DNA from: an uncultured Jannaschia sp.
GTDB lineage: Bacteria; Pseudomonadota; Alphaproteobacteria; Rhodobacterales; Rhodobacteraceae
Direction: 5' to 3'
DNA: 64,000 nucleotides
Assembly (NCBI RefSeq): GCF_947503795.1
Contig: NZ_CANNEZ010000001.1
Span: 239,001-303,000 of the forward strand
The translations under genes were made by a program, and so were the position numbers. The notes below the pieces were generated by a model. That model had not been told where the DNA came from and made no database searches. It worked only from the letters and a program-made list of their open reading frames with translations. Shown here in pieces: positions 1 to 11,729 of this stretch. Numbering within the stretch: position 1 is the stretch's first letter; the number at the start of each line of letters is the position of its first letter.

Positions 1-135
1 GCCGCGCAGGGCGAGTTCCGCGACCTCGCGCATTGGCGCGACGGTTACCGCGCCTATTTCCAACGGACCGGCGGCTGGTCCGAGGATCTTGCGCTGATGG
101 TCGAGACCTTCCGGGTCGTCGAGGATTACGCATGA
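1..135 (+). CDS. C-terminal end of an unrecognised protein (5' cut by window)
   Basis: An open frame runs from the first base to a TGA at 133-135 and gives the last 44 residues of a protein (ending ETFRVVEDYA). It overlaps the ATG of the next gene by four bases (ATGA), the usual sign of translational coupling in this cluster. I do not recognise the family. The overlap and codon use suggest a real gene within the leucine-degradation cluster, probably lying between the carboxylase beta subunit (outside the window) and the biotin subunit. Confidence 0.6.
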   Translation, partial: AAQGEFRDLAHWRDGYRAYFQRTGGWSEDLALMVETFRVVEDYA

Positions 136-754
136 GCACCGAATCCCCCTGGGGCCGGTCCGCCGAGGCGACCAGCGTGCCACGCGTCCGTCAACAGCGC
201 GGCCCGGCCGTGCAGGTCTGGCTCATCCACCGCGACGGCCGGCCCGATTTCTACGAGACCATCTTCGACTTCGCGACCTTCGTGGAGGCGTCGCGCACGG
301 CCGAGCCCTCGCTCCTCGTCTGGTCGGGTCGCGACGATGTCGACCGGACGGGTCTGCGCCAGACACTGCGCAGGATCGTCACCGCCGAGATCGACGCCGC
401 GCGCGCCCAGCTCAACGACGGCGGTCGAGAGGCCGAGGCCGAGGCGCGGACGGGCATGGGGCTCGTGCTGACGCTCGCCGCGCAGGGCGCGCTTCTGGCG
501 ATGCGTGCGACGCCCGCGGGCCTCGCGACCTCGGCGCTGCTCGGGGTGGCGGCGCTGGTGCTCGGGCGGGACCGCCACGCGCCCGGCCCTCACGATCCGG
601 CCCGGCTCGAGGCCGAGATCGAGCGGGTGAAGGCGGCGACCGACCGCGCGCTCGACCGGCTCGACCTCAAGATCCACCCGGAGCTGTCCGGAGGCGAGGG
701 CGATTCCGACGCCTGGCCGCTGCCGCAAGCCGTGCGCGACGTGAAGGAGACCCC

Positions 755-773
<19 letters not shown>
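132..773 (+). CDS. Hypothetical protein upstream of mccA
   Basis: 213 residues from the ATG that overlaps the preceding stop. The N-terminal half is hydrophilic (residues 1-100). A hydrophobic, Ala/Leu-rich stretch at roughly residues 112-150 could form one or two membrane helices, and a charged helical tail follows. No catalytic motif or known domain was recognised. The stop lies 19 bases inside mccA, so the two genes are translationally linked. An earlier in-frame start at 33 exists but would overlap the preceding gene heavily, so 132 is preferred. Its place in the cluster hints at a role beside the carboxylase, but function is unknown. Confidence 0.6.
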
Positions 774-2692
<1,919 letters not shown>

Positions 2693-2717
2693 CGCGGCCG
2701 TCGCGACCGTGGCGGGC

Positions 2718-2762
2718 GCCGGGGCTCTGCCCCGGACCCCGAGGTATTTCGGGCCAGAGGAG
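2718..2762 (+). repeat. Intergenic repeat element, copy 1
   Basis: Between mccA and the GST gene. It comprises a G/C hairpin (ggggctctgcccc, 2721-2733) followed by a 25-base core at 2737-2761 that ends in ...gggccagagga. The core recurs base for base, 25 of 25, on the minus strand at 36747-36771, also behind a G/C hairpin and also just 3' of a stop codon. The AGAGGAG at its end (2756-2762) serves as Shine-Dalgarno sequence for the GST gene. Confidence 0.75.
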
Positions 2763-2771
2763 TGTCGCGGT

Positions 2772-3440
2772 ATGACCGGCATCCTCTTGCATCACGTCCC
2801 CCAGAGCCGGTCGCAGCGCGTGCTCTGGCTTCTGCACGAGCTGGACGTGCCGTTCGAGGTCCGGACCTGGCCCTTCGACAAGACGCTGCGGTCGGACGAG
2901 TTCCTCGCGCTCAACCCGGCGGGCCGTGTCCCCGCGCTCGAGATGGACGGGCGATCCTACTGGGAGACGGGCGCGATCGTGGAGCTTCTGTGCGAGCGCT
3001 TCCCCGAGGCCGGGATGGGACGCGCGCCGGACCATCCGGAGCGGGCCGATTGGCTGATCTGGGTACATTTCAGCGAGACGATCAGCCAGCATGCCGCGGC
3101 ATTGACGCAGGCCCATGTCGCGCTTCGCGAAGACTGGATGCGCTCGCCGGTTGCCATGAAGCTGGAGGCCGCGCGCGTGGGCAAATGCTTCGATGCCATC
3201 GAAGCGCGGCTGGCGGGCGATTGGCTGCTGCCGTCGGGGTTCTCGGCGGCGGATATCTGCGTGGCGCAGGCCGCCGCGATGGGCCGCCGGTTTCACGCGG
3301 TGGGTGACCGCCCGCGTATGGCAGGCTGGCTCGACCGGTGCCTCGCGCGGCCCGGCTGGGCCGCGTCGGACCAGGGCGGCGCGCTCTATGACCGGGCGTT
3401 TTACGATGCACCGCCCGTGATCGCACCGGAGGACGCATGA
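2772..3440 (+). CDS. Glutathione S-transferase family protein
   Basis: 222 residues. An N-terminal thioredoxin-like half (roughly 1-80; starts LLHHVPQSRSQRVLWLLHEL, with NPAGRVPALE near 49-58) is followed by an all-helical C-terminal domain, the cytosolic GST layout. It probably conjugates or isomerises glutathione adducts; the substrate is unknown. The start at 2772 is chosen because AGAGGAG (2756-2762) sits nine bases upstream and because the GST fold begins there. The open frame extends further 5' but only through the repeat element. The stop overlaps the HMG-CoA lyase start by four bases, so it belongs to the leucine-degradation transcript. Confidence 0.85.
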   Translation: MTGILLHHVPQSRSQRVLWLLHELDVPFEVRTWPFDKTLRSDEFLALNPAGRVPALEMDGRSYWETGAIVELLCERFPEAGMGRAPDHPERADWLIWVHFSETISQHAAALTQAHVALREDWMRSPVAMKLEAARVGKCFDAIEARLAGDWLLPSGFSAADICVAQAAAMGRRFHAVGDRPRMAGWLDRCLARPGWAASDQGGALYDRAFYDAPPVIAPEDA

Positions 3441-4291
3441 CCGGCCCGGTCGAAATCTTCGAGGTCGGCCCCCGCGACGGGCTCCAGAACGAGGCACGCG
3501 CGATACCGGCCGCCGAGAAGATCGCGCTGATCGACCTGTTGTCGAAGGCGGGCTTCCGGCGGATCGAGGTGGCGAGCTTCGTGAGTCCCAGATGGGTGCC
3601 GCAGATGGCCGACGGCGCCGAGGTCCTGGCTGGGATCAAGCGCCACGACGGCGTGTCCTACGCGGCGCTGACGCCGAACCTGCGCGGCTATGAGAACGCG
3701 CGCGATGCGGTGGTCGACGAGGTGGCGATTTTCGCCAGCGCCTCGGAGGGGTTCTCGAAGGCCAATCTCAACGCCACCATCGCCGAGAGCCTCGCCCGGT
3801 TCGAGCCTCTGGTCGCCGCCGCCCGCGCCGACGACATGCCGGTCCGGGGCTACGTGTCCTGCGTCGTGGAATGCCCGTTCGACGGGGCCGTGCCGCCCGG
3901 TGACGTGGCGCGGGTCGTCGCGGCGCTGCGCGCATTCGGCTGCTACGAGGTCAGCCTCGGTGACACGATCGGGCGCGGACTTCCCGAGGCGGTGGATGCG
4001 ATGCTGGGCGCGGTGCTGGGCGAGATGGAGGCCACGGCGCTGGCCGGGCATTTCCACGATACGGCCGGGCGCGCGCTGGACAATGTGGACGTGGCGCTCG
4101 GGCGCGGGCTGCGCGTATTCGACGCCGCGGTGGGTGGGCTCGGCGGTTGTCCCTATGCCCCGGGAGCGGCCGGGAACGTCGCGACCGAGGCCGTGCTCGC
4201 GCATCTGCACGCGGCAGGCTACGAAACCGGCCTCGACGCGGCGGTCGTGGATGCGGCGGCCGAGATGGCACGCGGCATGAGGGCCGGCTGA
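3437..4291 (+). CDS. mvaB: Hydroxymethylglutaryl-CoA lyase
   Basis: 284 residues, standard length. It cleaves HMG-CoA to acetyl-CoA and acetoacetate, the last step of leucine degradation. Visible motifs are the EVGPRDGLQNE start (catalytic Arg and metal-binding Asp), SLGDTIGRG in the barrel, the metal-binding HFHD, and the GGLGGCPYAPGAAGN signature with catalytic Cys238. The gene overlaps the GST stop (ATGA) and the next start (TGATG), placing it in a coupled operon with mccA and the hydratase. Function is secure from motifs and context together. Confidence 0.95.
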   Translation: MTGPVEIFEVGPRDGLQNEARAIPAAEKIALIDLLSKAGFRRIEVASFVSPRWVPQMADGAEVLAGIKRHDGVSYAALTPNLRGYENARDAVVDEVAIFASASEGFSKANLNATIAESLARFEPLVAAARADDMPVRGYVSCVVECPFDGAVPPGDVARVVAALRAFGCYEVSLGDTIGRGLPEAVDAMLGAVLGEMEATALAGHFHDTAGRALDNVDVALGRGLRVFDAAVGGLGGCPYAPGAAGNVATEAVLAHLHAAGYETGLDAAVVDAAAEMARGMRAG

Positions 4292-4797
4292 TGGACGTCT
4301 TCCGGGGCGCCGAGCGGATGATGGCGATGGACGACGCGACATGGCGCCGACATGCCAACCCGTGGTCGGTCTGGTCGCGCTTCACGGTCCTGCCGCTTCT
4401 GGTTCTGGCGATCTGGAGCCGGGTCTGGCTGGGGTGGTGGGCGCTTCTGCCGATCGCCTTGGCGCTCGGGTGGAACTGGCTGAACCCGAGGGTCTTTCCA
4501 CCGGTGGACCGGCTCGGTGGCTGGGCGGGACGCGCCGTCATGGGTGAGCGCATCTTCCTCGAGCACCGGAGCGAGATCGCGCCGCATCACCGTCGCGCCG
4601 CCACGGTCCTGACCTGGGCCTCGGCCGCGGGAGCCGTTCCGCTGGTCGTCGGGCTCTGGGCGCTTTGGTGGGAGGGTGCGGTGTTCGGAACGCTGCTGGC
4701 GGCGCTGCCGAAGGTCTGGTTCTGCGATCGGATGGTCTGGATCTACGAGGATTGGGTGGGCGCAGGTCGCGCGCTGCCGGGGGAGGACATGACATGA
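4291..4797 (+). CDS. Conserved membrane protein, DUF6653-like
   Basis: 168 residues. The N-terminus (HANPWSVWSRF, then hydrophobic segments near 31-67) and a second hydrophobic region near 105-140 indicate about three or four membrane helices. The C-terminus ends with a conserved-looking WFCDRMVWIYEDW. This matches my memory of the uncharacterised DUF6653 family of small inner-membrane proteins found in Rhodobacteraceae. It overlaps the stop of HMG-CoA lyase and the start of the hydratase, so it is co-expressed with leucine-degradation enzymes. No reaction can be assigned. Confidence 0.8.
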   Translation: MDVFRGAERMMAMDDATWRRHANPWSVWSRFTVLPLLVLAIWSRVWLGWWALLPIALALGWNWLNPRVFPPVDRLGGWAGRAVMGERIFLEHRSEIAPHHRRAATVLTWASAAGAVPLVVGLWALWWEGAVFGTLLAALPKVWFCDRMVWIYEDWVGAGRALPGEDMT

Positions 4798-5576
4798 GCT
4801 ACGAGACCCTGGACGTGACGCGCGACGGGCGTGGTGTCGTGACCGTTCGGCTGGACCGTCCGGACATGCACAACGCCCTCTCGGCGCCGATGATGGACGA
4901 GTTGACGGCCGTGGCCGCGATGCTTGCGGCCGATGGCAGCCGCGTCGTGGTGCTGACCGGGACAGGCCGATCCTTTTGCGCGGGCGGCGACCTCGGCTGG
5001 ATGCGGGCGCAGTTCGATGCTCCGCCCGAGGCGCGGGCCACCGAGGGTCGACGCCTGGCGCACATGCTGCAGGCGTGGAACACGCTGCCGAAGCCGGTGA
5101 TCGGCCGGGTGCAGGGCAACGCCTTCGGCGGTGGCGTGGGGCTTGCCTGCATCTGCGACGTGGCGATCGGCGCGGTGGGCGCGCTCTTCGGCCTGACCGA
5201 GACACGGCTGGGCCTGATCCCCGCGACCATCGGGCCTTATGTGATCGCGCGCATGGGCGAGGGTCGCGCGCGGCGGGTCTTCATGTCGTCGCGCCGCTTC
5301 GACGCGGCCGAGGCCGTCGATCTGGGCATCCTCGCGCGGGTGGTCGAGGCCGAGGCCCTCGATGCGGCAGTCGAGGCCGAGGTTGCGCCATATCTCGCTT
5401 GTGCGCCCGGCGCGGTGGCAGAGGCCAAGCGGCTTGCCCGTGCGCTCGGGCCGGTGATCGACGAAGCCACGATCGAGCGGACGATCGAGGCGCTGATCGC
5501 CCGCTGGGAGGGGGACGAGGCCGCAGAGGGCGTCGGTGCCTTCTTCGAGAAGCGCCCGCCGCGCTGGGCCGGCTGA
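4794..5576 (+). CDS. liuC: Enoyl-CoA hydratase/isomerase family, probable methylglutaconyl-CoA hydratase
   Basis: 260 residues, normal for a crotonase. Oxyanion-hole segments are visible as FCAGGDLGWM (near residues 61-70) and GNAFGGGVGL (near 108-117). The TETRLGLIPATIGPYV stretch carries the acidic catalytic region and is typical of methylglutaconyl-CoA hydratases rather than of general enoyl-CoA hydratases. It would convert 3-methylglutaconyl-CoA into HMG-CoA, the step between MccAB and HMG-CoA lyase, both encoded here or nearby. The start overlaps the previous stop within ATGACATGA. The exact substrate is inferred from context. Confidence 0.88.
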   Translation: MSYETLDVTRDGRGVVTVRLDRPDMHNALSAPMMDELTAVAAMLAADGSRVVVLTGTGRSFCAGGDLGWMRAQFDAPPEARATEGRRLAHMLQAWNTLPKPVIGRVQGNAFGGGVGLACICDVAIGAVGALFGLTETRLGLIPATIGPYVIARMGEGRARRVFMSSRRFDAAEAVDLGILARVVEAEALDAAVEAEVAPYLACAPGAVAEAKRLARALGPVIDEATIERTIEALIARWEGDEAAEGVGAFFEKRPPRWAG

Positions 5577-5663
5577 GGCACGCCGAGCCGCGCACGACGG
5601 CTTGCGGGCGCGCCGCCATCGGGTAGGATTCGCGCAATCCCCTCGCCAGAAGGACCTGCAGGC

Positions 5664-6791
5664 ATGTTCACCCGTCGCGCGATCACCCTGACCCTCGCCC
5701 TATGGCCGCTCGCGGCCTGCGCCAACGCGCCCGCCCTGTCGGGCCGCGCCGTCTCCCGGCCCTCCGACCCGGATCTCGTGCCGCGCGCGACGCCCGGCTG
5801 GTCGTCCTGGGTCGCGGCGTTCAAGCCGCGCGCCGCCGCCGCGGGGATCCGCGCCGATGTGGTCGAGCGCGCCTTTCGGGGGCAGGGCTACGTGCCCGGC
5901 GTGGTCGCCCGCGACCGCAACCAGACCGAGTTCAAGCGCAGCTTCGAGGATTACCTCAACATCGTCGCCCCCGAGCGGAAGGTGCAGGCGGGTCGCGCCG
6001 CCTTCGCGCGCCACCGCTCGACCCTTTCGGCCATCGAAAGCCGCTACGGCGTGCCCGCCGAGATCGTCGCCGCCATCTGGGGCGTCGAGAGCAATTTCGG
6101 CCAGCGGCGCGGCGACATCCCTACGATCAGCGCCGTCTCGACACTGGCCTTCGACGGGCGGCGGGGCGCGTTCTTCGAAAAGCAGCTGATCGCCGCGCTG
6201 CGCATCCTGCAATCGGGCGACATCACGCCCGAGCGGATGCTCGGGAGCTGGGCGGGGGCGATGGGGCACACGCAGTTCATCCCGACGAGCTACCTGCAAT
6301 CGGCGGTCGATTTCACCGGCGACGGACGCCGCGACATCTGGAGCGATGACCCGGCGGATGCGCTGGCTTCGGCGGCGGCCTATCTGCGGGATGCGGGCTG
6401 GCAGCGGGGCCAGAGCTGGGCGGTCGAGGATCCGTCGGGGAATCTCACGCCGGATCGCGGCGGACCCAGCTTCCGGACAGGCCCGAACTTCCGGGTCATC
6501 AAGCGCTACAACAATTCGGATTCCTACGCGCTGGGCGTCGGCCACCTGGCGGATCGGATCGCCGGGGGCGGGGCGCTGCGGCAAGGGTTCGGCCCGGATG
6601 GCGACGGGTTGGTGAAGTCGCAGCGGGTCGATCTGCAACGACGCCTGACCGCCGCCGGGTTCGACACCGATGGCGATGACGGCGTGCTCGGCCCCAAGAG
6701 CCGGGCCGCGATCGCCGCCTATCAGCGGAGCGTCGGTCTCGAGGCGACGGGGCGTCCGTCGGTCGCGCTGTTGCAGCGTCTCGGAGGCTAG
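5664..6791 (+). CDS. Lytic murein transglycosylase, MltB type, lipoprotein
   Basis: 375 residues. The N-terminal signal ends in a lipobox (PLAAC), so a membrane-anchored lipoprotein is predicted. The catalytic domain (about 45-310) has VPAEIVAAIWGVESNFG, with Glu142 as the likely catalytic acid, followed by MGHTQFIPTSY typical of the MltB family. A C-terminal peptidoglycan-binding domain occupies roughly 315-372 (DDGVLGPKSRAAIAAYQ). It cleaves glycan strands to 1,6-anhydro-muropeptides in the periplasm. It stands alone: 87 bases separate it from the previous gene, with a possible -10-like TAGGAT at 5624. Confidence 0.93.
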   Translation: MFTRRAITLTLALWPLAACANAPALSGRAVSRPSDPDLVPRATPGWSSWVAAFKPRAAAAGIRADVVERAFRGQGYVPGVVARDRNQTEFKRSFEDYLNIVAPERKVQAGRAAFARHRSTLSAIESRYGVPAEIVAAIWGVESNFGQRRGDIPTISAVSTLAFDGRRGAFFEKQLIAALRILQSGDITPERMLGSWAGAMGHTQFIPTSYLQSAVDFTGDGRRDIWSDDPADALASAAAYLRDAGWQRGQSWAVEDPSGNLTPDRGGPSFRTGPNFRVIKRYNNSDSYALGVGHLADRIAGGGALRQGFGPDGDGLVKSQRVDLQRRLTAAGFDTDGDDGVLGPKSRAAIAAYQRSVGLEATGRPSVALLQRLGG

Positions 6792-6878
6792 ATCGGGCAC
6801 GCGGTTCGGGGGCTGTCATTGCCTGACACGGCCGCACCGCCCACCTGTTCCGGAGACTTACACCGACCGGAGCGTCCG

Positions 6879-7505
6879 ATGCGACTGATCCTGCCCCTTT
6901 TTTTCTGCGTGGCCTTCGCCGGGGTCGCGACGGCCCAGACCCTGCGCAACGACAGTGGCGGTGCCGTCAATCTGCGGGGCGGGCCGGGAACGCTCTTTCC
7001 GGTGCTGGGCACGCTCGGGGCGGGTGTGGCCGTCGAGCGTGGCCGCTGCGATCTCGAAGGGCGCTGGTGCCTCGTCTCGACCGACGGAGCGTTCGGGTGG
7101 GTCAATACGGCCTATCTCGCGGCGCGGTCGCCGACAGCGCCGGTCCCCGAGGTGATCGTCACACCGCTGCCGTCCACCGGCGCTGCGCCGTTCGAGCCGC
7201 CCGCCGACCTGCCGCGCGAGATCGTATCGGCGGTCCTCGGGCTGGGCGGCGGCACCGTCACGGGCGCGCGGCCGCCCACCATCCTGTCGACCACGGCCCC
7301 GATGTGGAACATCACCACCGGCGAGGTGAACCTGCGATCCGGGCCGGGCACCGGTAATCCGGTCGTCGGTCAACTGCGGCCGGGCGAGGGCGGGCGCATC
7401 GACGTCTGCTCGCCCGACGAGCAATGGTGCCGCATCGGCGCGCCTGACGGCCGGCAGGGTTGGGTGAAGGCGACGCTGATCGGCGAGCGCCGGATGGCGC
7501 CCTAA
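6879..7505 (+). CDS. Exported protein with two bacterial SH3 domains
   Basis: 208 residues from the ATG that starts a clean signal peptide (RLILPLFFCVAFAGVATA, cleavage before QTLRN). Two SH3b repeats follow: one near 20-80 (AVNLRGGPGTLFPVLGTL, then FGWVNTAYL) and one near 145-205 (EVNLRSGPGTGNPVVGQL, then QGWVKATLI). Each contains a Cys pair that may form a disulfide (CDLEGRWC and CSPDEQWC). They are joined by a Pro-rich linker. SH3b domains usually bind the cell wall, and the neighbouring transglycosylase agrees. The ligand is unknown. A start at 6819 would destroy the signal peptide and is rejected. Confidence 0.82.
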   Translation: MRLILPLFFCVAFAGVATAQTLRNDSGGAVNLRGGPGTLFPVLGTLGAGVAVERGRCDLEGRWCLVSTDGAFGWVNTAYLAARSPTAPVPEVIVTPLPSTGAAPFEPPADLPREIVSAVLGLGGGTVTGARPPTILSTTAPMWNITTGEVNLRSGPGTGNPVVGQLRPGEGGRIDVCSPDEQWCRIGAPDGRQGWVKATLIGERRMAP

Positions 7506-7519
7506 CGGCCCGGCGCCCG

Positions 7520-7548
7520 TTGACCCCCCGCGGCGCGCCACCTAGAAC
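7520..7548 (+). promoter_or_regulatory. Candidate sigma-70 promoter of nuoA
   Basis: TTGACC (7520-7525) and TAGAAC (7543-7548) are separated by exactly 17 bases, 29 bases upstream of the nuoA ATG. The -35 matches five of six consensus bases. A similar box pair precedes nuoB. Confidence 0.55.
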
Positions 7549-7577
7549 CGGCTCCAGACGCGAGCGGAGTGCCAGAC

Positions 7578-7934
7578 ATGCTGATGGAATACCTGCCCAT
7601 CCTGATCTTTCTCGGCGTGGCCATCGGGCTCGGCCTCGTCCTGATCCTCGCCGCTGCCCTGATCGCCGTGCGTGCTCCGGACCCCGAGAAGGTTTCGGCC
7701 TACGAATGCGGCTTCAATGCCTTCGATGATGCGCGCATGAAGTTCGACGTCCGGTTTTACCTCGTCGCCATCCTCTTCATCATCTTCGACCTCGAGATCG
7801 CATTCCTGTTTCCGTGGGCCGTGTCCTTCGCGGGCCTTTCGATGGAGGCGTTCTGGTCGATGATGGTCTTCCTCGCCGTGCTCACGGTTGGCTTCGCCTA
7901 CGAGTGGAAGAAGGGCGCGCTCGACTGGGAGTGA
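7578..7934 (+). CDS. nuoA: NADH-quinone oxidoreductase subunit A
   Basis: 118 residues with three membrane helices, the usual size. It shows the family hallmark [20 protein letters not shown], with the conserved Cys, between helices 1 and 2, and FEEWKKG-like [10 protein letters not shown] at the end. It is a membrane-arm subunit of complex I near the quinone site. The ATG at 7578 is preferred over the in-frame GTG at 7569: a GGAG at 7565-7568 sits nine bases upstream and the protein then begins MLMEYLPIL as in relatives. Unlike the rest of the nuo genes it is followed by a terminator and two unrelated genes before nuoB. Confidence 0.96.
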   Translation: MLMEYLPILIFLGVAIGLGLVLILAAALIAVRAPDPEKVSAYECGFNAFDDARMKFDVRFYLVAILFIIFDLEIAFLFPWAVSFAGLSMEAFWSMMVFLAVLTVGFAYEWKKGALDWE

Positions 7935-7960
7935 TGCGCCGGTCCAGCATCGCAATTCGA

Positions 7961-7989
7961 AGGGTCGCCTCGGGCGGCCCTTTCTTTTT
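7961..7989 (+). terminator. Rho-independent terminator after nuoA
   Basis: A nine-pair stem (agggtcgcc / ggcggccct, one G-U pair) with a TCG loop, followed by TTCTTTTT. It lies 26 bases after the nuoA stop, so at least part of nuoA transcription should end before nuoB. Confidence 0.8.
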
Positions 7990-8035
7990 GCTGCGGCGCA
8001 GCATCTTTCCTTGCCTCGGACCGCATTTAGGTTCA

Positions 8036-8055
8036 TACCATCCAAGTAGATGGTA
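8036..8055 (+). promoter_or_regulatory. Palindromic operator candidate (taccatc-N6-gatggta)
   Basis: A perfect 7-base inverted repeat with a 6-base spacer lies 14-33 bases upstream of the ATG of a ribbon-helix-helix regulator. Such regulators usually bind short inverted repeats in their own promoters, so autoregulation is likely. No U-tract follows, so it is not a terminator. Confidence 0.6.
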
Positions 8056-8068
8056 GAATGAGGCTGTC

Positions 8069-8473
8069 ATGCCGAAGCAGGTGAAGGCGACCGAGACCGA
8101 GAAGATCACGATGAACCTGGGATATGTCGATCTTGGGCGGATCGATCTTCTGGTCGAGGAAGGCTTTTTCACCAATCGGACCGATTTCATCAGGACCGCA
8201 ATCCGGGCGCAGCTTGACCGGCACGGCACCGAGGTCGGGGCGCTCGTCGAGCGTCGCGTGCTGGAGATGGGCCTGCGGGACATCACGCGGGCCGAACTCG
8301 AGGCCGCGCGCGCGGCGGGCGAACGGCTGCATGTCAAGGTCGTCGGCCTGGCCCGGCTCGCCGAGGACATTCCGCCGGATCTCGCCCGCGAGACCATCGC
8401 AGAAATCACCGTGCTGGGGGCGCTTCAGGCGTCGCCCGCACTTAAAGACGCCCTGCGCGACCGCATCAGGTAA
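8069..8473 (+). CDS. Ribbon-helix-helix (CopG-like) transcriptional regulator
   Basis: 134 residues. The first 55 residues fit an RHH fold: a short strand (KITMNLGYVDLGRIDLLVE) followed by a helix carrying NRTDFIRTAIRAQLDRH. The rest is a helical C-terminal region that may bind a ligand or partner. The gene has its own palindromic upstream site and lies 20 bases before a PHB-depolymerase-like esterase; the two are probably co-transcribed. In related genomes I recall the same pair side by side, which suggests control of polyhydroxyalkanoate metabolism. Target and signal are inference. Confidence 0.8.
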   Translation: MPKQVKATETEKITMNLGYVDLGRIDLLVEEGFFTNRTDFIRTAIRAQLDRHGTEVGALVERRVLEMGLRDITRAELEAARAAGERLHVKVVGLARLAEDIPPDLARETIAEITVLGALQASPALKDALRDRIR

Positions 8474-8493
8474 GCGCGACGAGGAGAGACCCG

Positions 8494-9612
8494 ATGGACG
8501 GAGACTTCATGGCGGCCATGCGCCGCACGCTCGACCTGACAAAGAGCGGCGATCTCGGCACGGCGACGCGTCAGATCCAGGCCGCACTGTCGGGCAGCGG
8601 AGACGCGCCGCACGCGGAGGCCGCGGCCGAACCGGACCCGAAGCCGAAGCGCACGGCCGCGACCGCTTCCCGGGTCGAGGACGCCGAAATCGTGGACGAG
8701 ACACCGCCGCGTCGCCGCGCCCGCAAGCCGCTGGGTGCCACGCTGGACGCTCTGCGCAGGCGGCCCCGCGCGACGGGCGGTGCGATGCCCGAACTCGCCG
8801 ACGGGGCGGTCTGGGACAGAAGGCGCCATGCCGGGCGGTTCGGGGCCCGCGATGTCCGGGTCCATATTCCCGCCAGCGTCGCCGCAGAGGGGGCGGCGGG
8901 GCTGATCGTGATGCTGCATGGTTGCACCCAGACGCCCGAGGATTTCGCCATCGGCACCGCGATGGGGCGCCAAGCCGAAGATCATCGCCTCGTCGTCGCC
9001 TATCCCGCACAAGACCGGTCGGCCAATGCGCAGGGCTGCTGGGCCTGGTTTCAACCTGCCGATCAGGGACGGGGCGGCGAATCCGCCCTGATCGCCGAGA
9101 TGGCGGGCCAGATCGCAACGGAATTCGCGGTGCCCGACGGGCGCGTCTTTGTGGCGGGCCTGTCGGCCGGGGGCGCGATGGCGGCGGTCACGGCCGCCGC
9201 GCATCCCGAGGTCTTCGGGGCGGCGGGCGTGCATTCGGGGCTGGCGCCGGGCGCGGCCCGCGACATGGTCTCGGCCTTCGCGGCGATGCGCGGTGACGGG
9301 ACGGCGGCGCAGCCGGGACCCACCATGCCGATGATCCTCTTTCACGGGGACGCGGATCGGACCGTCGCGCCGGCCGCGGCGGACTGGGGCACGCGCGATC
9401 TCGATACGCCTGCCACCGATGCTCCGGCAAACCATGGCCGCAGGGTCCGGCGCACGGTCGGGCGGACGATGGCCGGCGGCGCGGTCGAGGTCTGGCGCAT
9501 CGCCGGGGCCGGGCACGCGTGGTCCGGGGGCGATCCGCGCGGCAGCTATGCCGACGCGGCCGGTCCGGACGCCTCGGCCGAGATGGTGCGGTTCTTCCTC
9601 GGACTGTCCTGA
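8494..9612 (+). CDS. PHB depolymerase-family esterase
   Basis: 372 residues. The N-terminal 35 residues (MRRTLDLTKSGDLGTATRQI) are a helix seen in this subgroup, followed by a charged, Pro/Ala-rich linker to about residue 100. The alpha/beta-hydrolase domain shows HGCTQTPEDFA, the nucleophile elbow GLSAGGAM (Ser224), the acid region HGDADRTV (Asp286 or Asp288) and GAGHAWSGGD (His341). It has no signal peptide, so an intracellular polyester or esterase activity is more likely than extracellular depolymerisation. It sits between nuoA and nuoB, downstream of an RHH regulator. The polymer substrate is inferred from the family. Confidence 0.87.
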   Translation: MDGDFMAAMRRTLDLTKSGDLGTATRQIQAALSGSGDAPHAEAAAEPDPKPKRTAATASRVEDAEIVDETPPRRRARKPLGATLDALRRRPRATGGAMPELADGAVWDRRRHAGRFGARDVRVHIPASVAAEGAAGLIVMLHGCTQTPEDFAIGTAMGRQAEDHRLVVAYPAQDRSANAQGCWAWFQPADQGRGGESALIAEMAGQIATEFAVPDGRVFVAGLSAGGAMAAVTAAAHPEVFGAAGVHSGLAPGAARDMVSAFAAMRGDGTAAQPGPTMPMILFHGDADRTVAPAAADWGTRDLDTPATDAPANHGRRVRRTVGRTMAGGAVEVWRIAGAGHAWSGGDPRGSYADAAGPDASAEMVRFFLGLS

Positions 9613-10912
<1,300 letters not shown>

Positions 10913-10916
<4 letters not shown>

Positions 10917-11293
10917 CTGCCGCCGAAACCGATCTTCGCGACGTCGCGCAGCGTTACTGCGAGGGCGTCTACCACGCGCGCCCCGAGATCTTCGAGGAGA
11001 TCTGCCACGACCGCTTCGCGATGACCGAGATCACGCCCGAGGGTGGCGAGAACGCATGGGACAAGGCGTCCTATCTCGAGCGGGTGCGGGGCCGGTCGGC
11101 CTTTCCGGGCGACGTATCGGCCGAGATCCTCGATGTCGACATCGCGGGTGACGAGATCGCGCGCGTCCATCTCTGGGTCGATGTGCCGCCGCGCCGCTAC
11201 GAGGATCATCTCGGCTTCGTCCGCGTGGACGGGTCGTGGAAGCTTCTGACGAAGGTGTTCCGCACGATGGGCCCTTCGACGGTGGAGGCGTAG
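10913..11293 (+). CDS. NTF2-like / SnoaL-fold protein inside the nuo operon
   Basis: 126 residues starting at a GTG that overlaps the nuoC stop. The pattern ([25 protein letters not shown], acidic middle, then [31 protein letters not shown]) fits the putative lumazine-binding/NTF2-like cone fold with a C-terminal strand ending in WKLLTKVF. Members bind small molecules or act as enzymes or scaffolds, and no catalytic residues can be named here. Strict coupling to nuoC suggests production in proportion to complex I, but a direct role in it is unproved. Confidence 0.75.
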
Positions 11294-11297
11294 GGCG

Positions 11298-11729
11298 GTG
11301 GCCGACACACTCTCCGGACGCTGCCTCTGCGGGGCTTGTGCCTTCACCGCGCGCCCCGACGGGCCCGCGGGGACGGGCGCCTGTCACTGCGGCATGTGCC
11401 GGAAATGGTCGGGCGGCATCTTCATGTCCGTCGATTGCGGCGACAGCGTCGCCTTCGAAGACGGCGCGCCGCTGGGCCGCTTTCGCGGATCGGACTGGGG
11501 CGAGCGGGTGTTCTGCACGGCATGCGGCGCGTCGCTGCTCTGGCAGCTCCAGGACGGCACGCACCAGCATGTCTCGATCCAGTGTTTCGAGGACCCGGGC
11601 CAGTTCGAGATCGGCGTCGAGGTCTTCATCGACAAGAAGCCCGGCAATTACGCCCTCGCGGGCGACCGCAAGACGATGACGGAGGCCGAGGTCTTCGCGC
11701 TCTATGCTTCCGAAGGAGGAACGACCTGA
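11298..11729 (+). CDS. GFA family (CENP-V/GFA domain) zinc protein
   Basis: 143 residues starting at GTG 11298. Zinc ligands typical of the glutathione-dependent formaldehyde-activating fold are present: [10 protein letters not shown] near the start, [12 protein letters not shown] near residues 33-44, and [11 protein letters not shown] near 73-83. The family name comes from one member; most homologues have no proved formaldehyde activity. It sits four bases after the NTF2-like gene and overlaps the nuoD start (TGATG), so it is an integral part of the nuo transcript. Function here is unknown; a thiol or carbon-sulfur substrate is possible. Confidence 0.88.
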   Translation: MADTLSGRCLCGACAFTARPDGPAGTGACHCGMCRKWSGGIFMSVDCGDSVAFEDGAPLGRFRGSDWGERVFCTACGASLLWQLQDGTHQHVSIQCFEDPGQFEIGVEVFIDKKPGNYALAGDRKTMTEAEVFALYASEGGTT

